64,000 bases of DNA from Leucosporidium creatinivorum (lineage: Eukaryota > Basidiomycota > Microbotryomycetes > Leucosporidiales > Leucosporidiaceae). The notes below the pieces were generated by a model. That model saw only the letters and a list, made by a program, of their open reading frames with translations, did no database searches and was not told the origin of the DNA. The stretch covers positions 1 to 64,000 of the forward strand of contig BCKL01000042.1 of NCBI GenBank assembly GCA_001600635.1. Reading direction: 5' to 3'. Below are positions 23,311-35,700 of this stretch, one piece after another. The position numbers and the translations under genes were made by a program. The stretch's first letter is position 1; each line of letters starts with the position of its first letter.

Positions 23311-24373
23311 ATGTTCGCCCTTCTCGCCTACCCCCGTCGCCGCCTTCTCATCTTCCTCTCCCTCAACACCATTCGAGCCTTGACGGTCATCACCCTTCTT
23401 CTCTCCCTCGTGGCCGAGTTCATGACCCTCGCCATCAACCTCCATCACCGCGCGCTGGATCGCCGAGGAGCTGCAGGAGGAGACGAGCGCTATTTTGAGG
23501 ATAGCGACATCCCTCTGCAGAGTGGAGGTACCATTGGGTTCGCGCTGGCGCATCTCATCACAGGCGAGTGCCCTCGCAGCGGCTACAAAGCTACGAACTG
23601 ATCTCTGCTCGCCTTCACAGCCTTCTTCCTCCTCGTCGCTGCCATCGCCGAGACTCCCCTTCCTGCGCCTGCACATCTATACATGCAGCAAGTCTGGGAC
23701 CTCGTCTTTAAGCCGTTTGGAGAAGATTGCGGGGTGCTGGTGCTGGGTGTCAGCATGATCTGGATCGCAAGCTTCGAGTTGGCGCGAGAGTGAGCTGGGA
23801 CTTGGGTCGACGTCGAGCGAAGCGGAAGCTAACAACAGCTCTTTTACAGCGTCACGGGCTTCGTACGCGTTACAAACTGGATGCTCATCGTGCTCGGCAT
23901 CGTCAACATGGTCTTGGTGCGGCGACTCGCTCTGCCCGGCGCGTTGTTCGGTGCTGAACACAGCCGGCTTCCGCCCCTCCTCCGCCATCTTCGACCTTCC
24001 CCTTCCCGCCACGGCTCGCACTCGCCGCTCCTCGCCCGCCGGCTTCCGCCCCTCCTCCGCCATCTTCGACCTTCCCCTTCCCGCCACGGCTCGCACTCGC
24101 CGCTCCTCGCCCATCTCCCTCGACCGCTCTACCTCCACCGACCGACTCCCGGCCTTCCTCTCACGCCTCGCCACCCGTTTCAGACCTTCGCCGCCCCCTC
24201 CTTCGACTCCATGCGACTCGATCTACAGCACTGAATCGCCTCGGCCAAATCATTTCGCGCCCCCTCGTCCGGTTCGACCTGCGGGGATGGTGGAGATAGT
24301 GAGCCCTAGCCCATTGTCGCCATTGAGTGCGGAGGAAAGGTGCACACTCGGACCGATGGAGCGGATGAGGTGA
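23311..24373 (+). CDS. Four-TM membrane protein, resembles DUF7598 family
   Basis: Exons 23311-23563, 23621-23789 and 23850 onward encode four hydrophobic segments: IFLSLNTIRALTVITLLLSL, FALAHLITAFFLLVAAIAE, CGVLVLGVSMIWIASFEL and MLIVLGIVNMVLV. The layout resembles fungal DUF7598 proteins of unknown function; I rate this as tentative. The first intron uses a GC donor (GCGAGT). After the last TM, the frame in use ends at 24234, but the frame one base over stays open to TGA at 24371-24373 and is the one conserved in the telomeric fragment. A one-base shift or very unusual splicing around 23920-23963 is needed to join them. The tail contains an exact 75-bp tandem duplication. The start is the first Met before the TM segment. 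Confidence 0.65.
23963..24112 (+). repeat. Exact tandem duplication, 2 x 75 bp
   Basis: Units 23963-24037 and 24038-24112 are identical by eye. The 75-bp unit equals 25 codons and adds a second copy of a Pro/Arg/Ser-rich stretch (GFRPSSAIFDLPLPATARTR...) to the tail of the membrane protein without changing frame. Confidence 0.9.
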
Positions 24374-24574
24374 GGCGTAACGTTTCAGCGCCGAGACTCG
24401 ACTTTGTTAGTATCGAGGCTCGCGTTCTCGTCGCGAAGACGTCGGACAAGCTGCGCTAGATGGTGGACTATTATTCTATTGAACGAGGAGCGAAGCCTGG
24501 GGGAGTCTAAACGAGAGTAAGAGCAAGTGAAGCGTCCATCGCCGAGCAAGCGCGAACGCGAGCCGGCAGCTGGC

Positions 24575-27500
24575 TTAGCGCTTGGCGTATTTGAGGTAGT
24601 TGGAAGCCACGATTGTGACGAGGCAGTTGAAGACCGTGAAGGCGATGAGGATGCCCTGTAGATGAACGGCGCAAGAATTGAGATCAAGGTCAGCTAACGC
24701 TCTGAGCTGAAAAGCAGCGGGGGGGGGGGGGGGGGGGAGACGCACAAGATCCCTCCAGCGGTCGTCGAAGGCTGTCGAGAGGGAAGCGGTGATCAGCCAC
24801 TGCTTCCGGCCTCGTCACAAGCTCGCTGAGAGACCTACAGATGCTGAGGGGAGCGTAAAACTCGTCTCCGACCGAGTCTGCGAGGGGGAAGGCAAGTCAG
24901 TAAGGCTTCAGCGAGGTCAAGGAAAGCTTAGAGAGCTCACACTGGCAGTACTGGCAGTTTTCCGTGAGCGAACCGTCCTGTAGGTAGCCTCCAGCCGCCT
25001 TGACGAAGTCTCCCGCCCATTCGAGGCCTGCGAGGAGGCTGATCAGCGAGCGGTCGACGAGCCAGCAGCAAGATACAATAACATACAGGTCTGGCCGGCA
25101 GGGGGCTGGAACTCGTGGAACTCTCGTGGAAGGCATTGGATGGGGAGCTCGTGAAGCTCGGTGGAGACCATGCCCGAGATGATCCTGTGAGGGGGCGTCG
25201 GTCAATTCTGCAACGAAGGGAGACTTGAACAGCTTCTCACCTCGTGAAAGGGTCCAACTCATACATCCAAGCCCTGTGGATGATGTAGGTAAGCCTTCAG
25301 AGCATCGGGAAGCTTCGGCGAAGCCGCCGAGCCACGCCCGAGGCGACCGAGACGACGGCGAGGGCTCTGGAGCTCGTCTGGCTACTCAGACTCACCTCCA
25401 GAAGTAGGGCTGCGTAAAGGAGTAGAGTCTGATTAGCGTTGTGTTCGGTGAAACGAGTCTCGCCTGTCTCCGCCGCCGTCTCCGCCCGCTCAGCCCGCGC
25501 CGAGCACTCGGCTCTCAGTCAAGTCGCCTCTTCTTGACAAAATGGTCGGTAACTCACCATATTCGGCTTGGGAATTGTTACCCCGCAGAATAAGCTGTTT
25601 GTAGATACCAAAAGTTAGCTCCGAGTCGGTAAAATGGCCGGAAAACGAGGCGAGACTCACGAGAACTGTTCGGCGCGAGCAGGAGAAGAAGATAAGGGCG
25701 AGGTCAGCTTGGCGTGATTTGTTCAGACCGATGGAGCTCGACGTACGATGACCAAGAGGCTGTGGAGGTGCAAAGAATGGTCAGCTTCTTGCTCCTAAGC
25801 CGAGACAAGAGGCGACGAGCGCCGAAGTCCGAGATGAAACTCACAAAGGGTTCTGCAGGGCAGCGATGTAGATGGAAGGCGACAGAGCAGCCACGGCCTG
25901 TCCTAGCGTCACCGCGAAGAACTCCGTAACAAGCACCACGAAGAACTGATAGCCGGCGCGATCGGAGGCCGTGTTGAAGCCCTGCGAGAACAGAATGGAG
26001 GTCAGACGTCGTCAATCAAGGCTCTTCACCGAGATCAAGGGAACGTACCATGGGATAGTAGAGCAGCAGGAAGAAGGCGACGGCGCACAGAATCGAGTAA
26101 GGCGTTTCGGCGCCGAGCTGAGAGAGGGCGAAGACGACCTGCGAGTACATCTTGGACGAGCTCTCGCGGATAAAGGTCTGACGTCCCATGATGAACGTCG
26201 GCTCGATCTGTGAGATGATGATGGCGGGGAGGACGGTGACGAAGAACACTGGTTCGAGTCGAGCAGCGGGTCAGCAAAATTTCGGCGGGGGGAAAGGCAG
26301 CGAGGGGCTACTCACAAGCGAAGACCCTGTACTGGAGCGCAGCGACGTTGTTGCCGAGGTTGAGGAAGGTGAGACTAACGCAGAGGCCGATGGAGATGTC
26401 TGCGTGAGAAGCAGTTAGACCTGTCGACAATCGGCGCGGTGGGAGAAGCTCACGGTTGAAGAGTCGCGTGAAGCCGTAGTCTGGGCTACGCCAGAAGGCA
26501 GTGAAGGTACGCTCTCCCACGACCTTGATCTGCGTGGCGAACGAGGTGGCGTCTGGTGTAGAACGGGTCGAGTTAGTGGAGGCTCTCGAAGCGGCGACCT
26601 CAGCGACTTACATTGACTGTGCGAGCCATCATCGGCATCGTCGGGCTGCGCGAGACCCTCAACCTTGAGCGCTTGGATCTCCTCCTTGACCTGGACGAGC
26701 TCGGGCGACTCGAGCCACAGATCGGCCCAATCCGTCTTGCCGACCATGCGCCGAGAGCCGGCTCCGATGGCCTCGAGCATGTACTCGGCGGGGTTGGCGT
26801 TCTCCGGGCAGTGACTGTAGAGTGTTATGATAGCAAGGAAGTCAGCGAGAGGATCAGTCTCGGGCAGAAGCTGCCGAAGTTTTGAGCCGAGGTCTCGAAC
26901 CGAAGGTCCCGAACTTACGCTCCGTGCTTGGCAAAGTAATCGCGGATGACACTCGAATCTGTATGAAGAGGGTCAGCCAGCTTTCGCTGTGCGAGAGCAG
27001 AGCTCTACAAGCAAGCCGAGGCCAGGCGCACCCTTTCCGATACTGTGGGGAGCGAGCAGGTCAGCGGGAGGGCTTCTGAGCATGAGTAGAGACTCGACTC
27101 ACTCTCCAAAGTACACGCATCTACCTCCCGCCTTCAGAAGAAGCAGTCGATCCATAGACTCAAACAACAAAGCGTTCGGCTGGTGAATGGTGACGAGGAT
27201 GGCTTGCCCGGCGGCGGCGAGCTTCTTCAGGAAGCGAACGATGTTGTAGGCAGACTGTCCATCCAAACCACTCGTCGGTTCATCGAGAAAAAGTAGTAGC
27301 TGTGGCTTGGATGCAAGCTCCACACCTAGAAGAGGAATAAGGTCAGCAACCACTCCGAGTCCGAGCTCGGCAAAGGCGCAGACTGACCGATCGTCACACG
27401 CTTGCGAGCTTCGACGCCCAGTCCAAAGCCAGGGAATCCAATCATAGCATCGGCGAGATCCTCGAGCTCGAGAAGCTGGATGACTTCCTCCACGTAACGG

Positions 27501-30500
27501 TCCTTCTCCTCCTTGGAGATGTGGGCGGGCTGACGAAGGTAAGCCGAGAAGCGGAAGGCCTCGCGAATGGTGGCCGTGTGCTCATGAGTATCCTGTTGCT
27601 CGCAGTAGGCTTTCGGCGTGTACAGAGCAAGTCAGCTACGGTCGCCGAAAGCGAGAGAGCAACGCCGACGTACCGGTCCCGCGCTGGAACTCGGCACCAG
27701 GCTTGCGGCCGTTGATGAGGATATCACCGCCGATGACTCCAATGGTCTTCCTCGAGGCGAGAACGTCAAGGAGCGTAGTCTTGCCGGCTCCCGAGGATCC
27801 CATGAGGGCGGTGAGTGTGCCGGGCTTGACGTAACCGAAGACGTTGTCGAGGAGCTGCTTCTGGCCGCCGGGAACGGGGACGGTGTAGGTGAGGTTCTCC
27901 CAAGTAAAGGGCTTGCGAGTGTTGATGAGACCCGAGAGATCCTGCTCTTGCTCGCCCTTGCGGAAGGCGACCTTGTTGTCTTGCAGACGCTGGTTGAGCG
28001 CCTTGGTCTCCTTGTTCTCCTTGCGGAACCTGTAAGCGAGAAGAGGTTAGCCAGTGCAAGAGTGAGACAGGCGACGCGCAGAGCAGATCGTGGAGCGCCG
28101 AGAGCTCGGCCCGCGCCGAGGCTTCGCCGAAAGCTTCACTAGAACTCACACGTTGATGGCCGGAGCGTCGGCTCCATGCTTGAAGCGCTCCACAGCCCAC
28201 GCCTGCATAATGTTGAAGCCGATGAAGAAGACGAGGGTGATGCCGCTGCCGATTGGAGAGCGTGAGCTAGACGGCCACCTACGTGAACGGCGAAACGACT
28301 CACAAGTTGCGCCACTGGTTCGCGACGTCGTACTCGAAGTTGCCGGCGATGTACTGAGCTCCAGTAACGGCGGCGGTTCCAGGCGTAGAGCCGACGAGCG
28401 TACAGACCTGTTGAGGGCCGAGCTCGGTCGGGTACTTGGTGATCCCGCCGACGTTACGAGGCGTGATGTACTGCAGGAGGGCGAAGTCAGTACTCGGGGG
28501 GTGATCGATAGAGCGCTCGACCTACAGCACCGTCGCAAGTGAGGTCGATGCGGCTGAACTCGTTCATCACTGCCGAGAAGGTCAAGTTAGCTCGGCTTCG
28601 ACATCTCAGCGGTCGGAAAGACTTACTGGCGGCCGAGAAAGAGTAGTTCAATGGGTTAATGTAATAAATCCAGAAGAGCCAGCGCTTCATCGAGAAGACC
28701 TGTAGATGTGAGATGCGAGGGGCGAGGAGCAGACGTGAGTGGGAGAAGAACGACGGGAAGGGGGGAGAGGGCAAAGTCAGCTGAGCATCTCAAGCCAAGG
28801 CGGATGGACACGTACAGGGATGAGGTAGCCAGAGTACAAGATCATGAAGGTGATGAGGATCGAAGCCAGACGAGCGGCGACGTCGTAGCTGGAATTCGGC
28901 GTGGTCAGCTCGGCGCTAAGCTGAACGGCCTGCGCCGACTCACCTCGAACAGAAGGTACCGAGGAGCCTGAAGAAGGCGGCGAGCGAGAAGTAACCGGCG
29001 AGCACGATCACGTAGAACGAGAAGAAAGCTCCGGCGCCGCTAGCGAGTCCTGCCATAAAGTACACGATTATGCTGAAGATTAGGATCTGCAGCATGTTGA
29101 ACGGGGCGTCGGCGATAGTCGAGGCGAGCGTGAGGGCGGCAGGACGGTAGAAGGTGAAGTTGGCTTGCTGTGAATGGCAGAGAAAGGTCAGCTGGGGCTT
29201 CGCTGAAGTCGACGGCCACCTCGGCGCACCTTCCACATGATCGCGCGGCCCATCATCTGGGTGGGAAGCTCGTTGAAGGCCTGTAGAAGGTGATGAGATC
29301 AGCTCAAAGCTCCCGTCGAGACGGCACGGCTCGGCGCACCTGGAAAGAGTTGAAGAGGATGGCGATGAAGATGACTCCTCCACGAGTGAAGGCGCCGGCC
29401 GAGGTTTGAGGAAGTTGGAAGTACACTGAACCACAAATCAACGCCACGATGATGGCGGTGGAGAAGGAGGCGACGAGGTCGAAGCGATCCTGCATCTTGA
29501 GCTGAACTTGACGGATGACGAGAGCCTTGACCTGTTTCGGCGGAGAGTCAGCTTCGAATTCGTGTCAAGTGAAGAAGTGACGCACCTGGGTGAAGAAGGA
29601 GACGGTGTAAGGACTCTTCTTGGCCACGGCGCGGTGCTTGTCCTCCTGGACGGCGGCCTCAAAGTCGGCTCGGCGACTTTGCTCAGCGGCGATCTCGGCC
29701 TTGAAGGCATCGCGCTCGGCAATCATGCGGGCGTGGATATCGGAAGCCTTGAAAGCGGCCTCGAGCGCCTCGGGGGTGGAAGGTACGTTGCTCTCGTCGC
29801 GACCCTCCTGAAAGGTGCGCTCGTTGGGGTCTGCGAGAAGGCCAAGAGGTTAGCGAGCGTTCACGAGTTTGCTACTGCCTACTCAAAAGACAATTGAGCT
29901 CACCGGTGATGCCAGAGAGGAAGTCGGCGGAGGTTTGACGGGGCAGGTCGGCGTATCCCAGCGAGACCATGTACTGGCGAGCCTCGTTGATGGGACCGTA
30001 GTAGACCTCCCGACCTTCGTCGATAACGAGCACCTTGTCGAAGTTGTCGTAGATCCCCTCGCCGGCTTGGTAAAGCGTGGTGAAGGTCGAGAGCTGGAAG
30101 ACGTCGGTGAGGATGCGAAGGGATTTGGCGTAGTCGAGGGCGGTCGAAGCGTCGAGTCCGCGAGTCGAGTTGTCCCAGCAGCAGACGGAGGAGCGAGCGG
30201 TCATCATCTCGGCGATAGATACTCGCTTGCGTTCTCCTCCCGAGACTCCGCGAACAAAGCTGCGAAAGACTGAGGTCAGCGACGGCCGAGACGAAGTTTA
30301 GCAGGGTCTTTCGGAGCCAGTCTCAAGAGACGTACGCATTTCCAACCTTGGTGTTCTTGGTGTGCGAGATGCCGAGCATGTTGACGAGAAGATCGAGGAC
30401 CTGGCGCTTGAACTGAGCGGCGGATTGGTTCGGCAATCGCTTTCCAGGCGTCTGCAGGTCAAACAGCGGTCAGATCGGGCACTGGTGTTAGTTGAGCCGT

Positions 30501-31637
30501 ACTCGCCTTGGTGTTGAGAGCGAACATGAGCGTTTGAGCGACGGTGAGGGTCGCATGGTGGACTGCCAGCGAGCGAAGATCAGCGCCGAACTCGACGCGA
30601 GAGCCTGCAAAGAGCTCACCATCATCCTCCTGATTGTAGGCGACCTCGCCGAGGTACTGCTTGGTCATGGTCTGCGAGTCGATGCCGCCGTACAGGGTCT
30701 CTCTGTCGACGCTGAGGTAGCCGCCGCGCTGGAGGCCGATCGTCTTGAGGAAGGTGGTGCATCCAGATCCGGGACGACCGAGCACGAGGACCATCTCTCC
30801 TGGTTTGGCGCACCCGTTGAAGTCTGGGCGAGGAAGAGAGGTCAGCTCGGGCGAAGGTCTTCAGCGCCGAATCCTCGACTCACTGACGAGCAGGTCCTTC
30901 GGCTTGGGAGTGAACATCTTGGTGTGCTTGAGGATCATGAAGACGGGCGAGAGTACGAACTCCTTGATCGCATCCGGGAACGTGCGACTGTTGAGTAAAG
31001 TGTCAAGTTAGCGAACAGGTCGGCGAGCCCTTCACGAAGAAGCCAGCGAGCCCTTGGCGAACCGCGCCTTCGATTCGAGCGAAAATTTCGACCTACATGA
31101 AGATCTGTACGATTGCAAGAGAGCAGAGAAAGCAAGTGAGTGACTACAGATTAGCCGCTCGATCACTTTGGAGGCTGTCGTCGCGCGCGGGGGACAAACA
31201 AGCGGCCGAGCGATTTCCGGAGAGCTGGGAGCAAGACGTACCTTCATGCCACCGGCTCCAGTTACTCGTAAGTTGTCCCAAGTAACTCCTACAACCTTCC
31301 GCTTGAACCCAGCGTTGTCCCTAGCCTCGAGCGAGTTGTTGAGATACTCGCTGAGATCAAAGTCGTCCGAATCGGCGCCTTCCTTCTCCTGATCCTTCTC
31401 GCCGGTGCGAGTACGGTGCAGAGAGCTAGCGGTAGAGAGCTGACGGCGTAGCTCCTCGAATTGGCGCTCTGCCTCCTTAACGTTGACCTGGTGGCCTTCC
31501 TCGCCTGCCTGAGTCTGCGACGAGCTGCTCGATTCGACATTGTTGGCGGCGCGGGCGGTGTGCTTGGAAGCTTCAATCTGCTATTCGGAAGGAGGGATGA
31601 CCCCTCCCCCGACGACGGGCGCTGCGATGCCGCTCAT
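24575..31637 (-). CDS. PDR-type ABC transporter (pleiotropic drug resistance, ABCG)
   Basis: This is a full-size plasma-membrane efflux pump with the reverse order NBD1-TMD1-NBD2-TMD2, split by roughly thirty short introns. The conserved N-terminal region has [15 protein letters not shown] and [16 protein letters not shown]1 shows the fungal degenerate Walker [13 protein letters not shown] (about 30760), signature [13 protein letters not shown] (about 30230) and Walker [15 protein letters not shown]2 has canonical Walker [13 protein letters not shown] (about 27790), Walker [16 protein letters not shown] and an H-loop in VTIHQPN. TMD1 lies at 28.9-29.5 kb and TMD2 at 24.6-26.5 kb; the C-terminus ends [11 protein letters not shown]. 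The best start is the Met of [12 protein letters not shown] at 31637, but an in-frame TAG lies at 31581-31583, 18 codons later, and the conserved N-terminal region begins after it. No good intron removes it, so the start is unresolved. Substrates cannot be predicted. Confidence 0.9.
24719..24737 (+). repeat. G19 homopolymer inside an ABC-transporter intron
   Basis: Nineteen consecutive G on the plus strand are read as C19 in the last-but-one intron of the transporter, between a GTGCGT donor and the branch region. Homopolymers of this length are prone to slippage and to sequencing error. Confidence 0.9.
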
Positions 31638-32738
31638 CTTGTCCAGGTGGAGGTGGTTGCGCGAGTGTCGAAAGAGGCGCGCGAAGGAAATGTGGGGGCT
31701 GAGAGAAAGAGGGAGGGGACCGAGCTGAGCGCCGAGGTGGCTTTCGGGCGAGTTCAACGAGTCGCTGTAGCTTCCCGTAAGGCTGTGTATACACGATAGA
31801 CGAGGGAGAAAAGAAAGCGCCGCGCTTGGGCGATTCATCAGCGACCTTGCCCCAGGATCCACTTGGCGGGTGGCTGTTGCCGGCCGTACCCCAGGTTCTT
31901 GACAAAGCTCACTTCGTAATGAACTTGGTGTGCAGGCGAGATGTAGCAGAGTAAGGGAGAGGTGCAGACTAGTCGATCCGTCTTCTCTTTCGAGCTGAAC
32001 CGGCAGGGTGACTCCTGCAAACCGACCAGGACTTGCAACGCCGAGAAAAGGAGAATGAGTCGACGTCGACGCTCGGCCGAGCTGCGAGCACTCAGGATCA
32101 AGGCTGTGAGAGCTCGGAATGCTGTTACACTACATTATACTTCTGAGAAGCGCAACGCTCGGATGTCAGAGGCTGAGCGATAGGCTCGAGGTGGACTCCG
32201 CCATCGCCGAAGTAGCTCGGCGCCTTCTGGAGGCATGCAGAGAAAGCCTCAGCTCTCGGATCAGGTCTAGGGTACAGCCAAATGTACTTATCAGCGCTTG
32301 CTGTGTACTTAGCCGTCTCCCGGGTACCCTTGCAGATGCGCCGAGGTCGGCGAGGGGATCGAAACTGCCGAACGACAGCTGATGGTGCTGAGAAGGCAGC
32401 AGCGCATCCTGCTACCACTTCAAAGTCTCTTCAATAGTCGTGTGCAGAGACCTGTAGCCTTCTGGCGCCACTGCAGACGAGCCGACTCGACGCCCGAAGG
32501 ACGAAGAGCAGCGCCGAGCTTTTGCAGGGATGAACAGCACCTTTCTGGCCACAACCCTCCCACAGCAATTGAACCTACTATACAGACAACTCTGCCAAAC
32601 GAGGGGCCTCCTTTCTGGCTCTGCAGGTCGAAACGTGATCTTGCGCCGGCGCGAGAGAATCGTTCTCCGGACCTACGGCAAGCCTGAACTCGCATTCGCT
32701 GGTTCTTTCTCCTGCCTCATCGTCGCTTCCCACACAAC
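31638..32738. promoter_or_regulatory. Divergent intergenic region, ABC transporter and carboxylase genes
   Basis: These 1.1 kb lie upstream of both the PDR transporter and the carboxylase subunit. The first 250 bp next to the transporter are open in its start frame and may be its 5'UTR. No further gene was seen. Binding sites for Pdr-type zinc-cluster regulators could not be recognised with confidence. Confidence 0.4.
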
Positions 32739-35700
32739 ATGCTGTCGAAACGAGCTCAACACCGTCTTCATGCTCGCCTGCTCACCACTAGCAGAGCTGC
32801 AGCTCGTCCCGTCGCTCAGTTCGAGCGCGCATCAGCTGCTCCAGCGGCCGGGGCTCCTTCGCGCTCTACCGCCTCTCGCGTCGAGCAGAGGACTATGGCT
32901 AGTGAGTGTAGCTTATCATGCTACTGCTCGGACGCTCCGCTGACTCTCGGTGCCATCCTACAGCTGCTGCATCCTCCATTCCCCACACGCTCAGCTCCGC
33001 CCCCGCCAAACCTCTCTTTGACAAGATCCTGATCGCCAACAGGTGAGTCCGGGATTTCAGCTCCGAATTGAACGTGCGCTGACTGCTCTCGTACACCAGG
33101 GGAGAGATTGCCTGCCGAGTGATGCGCACGGCTCAAGCGCTCGGAATCAAGTGTGTCGCCGTCTTCTCCGAGGCCGACGCCAACTCTATGCATGTCAAGA
33201 TGGTGAGCAGACGTCCTCAGCTCCTGTTCAGCTGCCTCTGCTGAGCCGGCTCTCCTAGGCCGACGAAGCCTACCTGCTCGGACCTGCTCCTTCGAGCGAA
33301 TCCTACCTCCGGACCGACAAGATCATCGAAATCTGCCGTCTCAGTGGAGCTCAGGTAGGTGTTGATAACTTTGTGTACCTCTGCAACCCTCACTGACCTC
33401 CTGCAGGCCGTGCACCCGGGCTACGGATTTCTTTCCGAGAACGCCGGCTTCGCCGAGCAGCTGCACAAGAACGGCATCGTCTTCATCGGACCTCCAGCAA
33501 GTGCTATCGTCTCGATGGGATCGAAGTCGTGAGTACTTTCTATCTCTATTGACCAAACCGCAGCTTACTGACCTCGCCGAACCTCTCCACAGCGAGTCGA
33601 AAGACGTGCGCCGCCGTTGGCTCCCTTGCTCTTACCCAGTAGGCTGACCCTTCCTCTCCAAACAGATCATGCTCCGCGCCGGCGTCCCCTGCGTTCCCGG
33701 ATGGCACCCTTCTTCCACCGCCTCTCCCGACTCGCAGAAGCCCGACTTTCTCCAAGTCGAAGCCGACAAGATTGGCTACCCTGTGCTGATTAAGGCCGTC
33801 TCAGGTGGTGGAGGAAAGGGAATGAAGATCGTGGAGAAGGCTGAGGACTTCAAGGGTCAGCTCGAGAGTGCTAAGCGCGAGGCGATGAAGGGATTCGGCG
33901 ACGACCGAGTGCTGCTGGAGAAGTACCTCTCGACCCCTCGCCGTACGTTCACCTCGCTCTACTCGCACCCAGACACACCACTGACTCGACTTGACTCTTT
34001 GCAGACGTCGAGGTACAGATCTTCTCCGACACTCACGGCAACCACGTCTCCCTTTTCGAGCGCGACTGCTCGGTCCAGCGTCGTCACCAAAAGATCATCG
34101 AGGAGGCGCCCGCACCAGGCTTGGAGGACTCACTGCGCGAGAAGCTATTCGACATGGCGAGGAAGGCTGCTGAGGCAGTCAACTACACTGGAGCCGGAAC
34201 CGTTGGTGAGCCTCGAACTTAATCGAACTTAACGAGTCGGCCGAGCGCAGAAGCTGACCTTTGCCTCGCGCAGAGTTCATCATGGACGCCAACGATCCTA
34301 ACCAGTTCTTCTTTATGGAGATGAACACTCGTCTTCAGGTCGAGCACCCCGTCTCCGAGGTGAGCCGCTCTCGAAGAAAGAGACGAGCTCGGCGCTGACT
34401 TCTTATCTCTTTCGCAGGCTATCACCGGCGTGGATCTCGTCTCGTGGCAGCTTGAGGTCAGTTAGATGCTTGCCTGCTTCAGCTGAGCGCTGCTAACAGC
34501 CTCTGATCCCCTCCAGGTCGCCGCTGGCAACCCTATCCCACTCAAACAGTCCGAGATCAAGTGCAACGGCCATGCCTTCGAGTGCCGCATTTACGCCGAG
34601 GATCCTCGCAAGTGAGTGCAGCGTCTCGATACTGTCTATCGAGCTTCGGCTGACTCTTTCGGTTTCTCACAGCAACTTCCTGCCCGACACCGGCCTCCTT
34701 CGACATGTCCGCCCTCCCGCCGTTTCCAAGCACGTTCGCATGGAGACTGGCTTCGGCACCGGCGATGAGATCAGCGTACGCCTTCCTTTTCCCGATGGTT
34801 CGGTCTCGAGCTAACCTCGCTCTCACACAGGTTTTCTACGACCCCATGATCGCCAAGCTCATCGTCCACGGCTCGTCGAGGACTGAAGCTCTTCGCATCC
34901 TTCGCAAGGCGCTCGCCGAGTACCAGATCGTCGGACCTCACACCAACATCGAGTTCCTCAAACGATTAACCGAGAACGAGGCCTTCATCGCTGGTGAAGT
35001 CGAGACGGGTTTCATCGCCGTGAGTGCAGAGACGAGCTCAGCGTCTCGTCAAGCTTTGCTGACCTCTCTATCGACTCGCAGAAACACCACGACAATCTAT
35101 TCGCTCCCGACAACGAGCCATCATCGGCCACGCTCGCTCAAGCCGGCATCTTTGTCGCCCTCCGCGAGCTCAAGGCCGCGAAGGCTGCCGCTGCCAGCTC
35201 GGCGCCATCACCCTGGACCTCGCCATCACTCGGAGGCTTCCGTGTAGGAGGAAACGCCAATGCCTTCCAGCGCACCGTCGAGTTCACCCATTCCGCTCCC
35301 TCGTCCTCAACTCCCGCTTCAGCCGAGGAAGCGCGCACTGCCACCGTTTCGCTCTCAGCGCCCTCCGCTACAGGCTCGTTCAACATCAACGTCACCGACT
35401 TCTCCGGCTCCTCCACCGACTTTCCCATCTCCCAGCCTTCGATCAAGCCCACCTCAGCAGGCGCAACCATCTCCACCCTGCTCGGCGAGCAGCTCTCCCT
35501 CGTCGACATTGTCGCACACTCGAGCTCAAACGCCGCCGAGGGCGACAAGCTCAATCTCTTCAACACGGGAGAAAAGTTCGTCGGAGCTGTCGAGGTCAAG
35601 AAGCCGGCTTGGATGGCTCTCGTTGGCGGAGGGGACAAGGCAGCAGCGGCGGGAAGCGCGAGGGCGCCGATGCGTGAGTCGCTGTCGCCGCCTTGACTAT

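Noticed and set aside
24240-24300. GGTTCGACC resembling a tRNA B box
   Set aside because: No matching A box or cloverleaf can be drawn around it, and it lies in the coding tail of the membrane gene.
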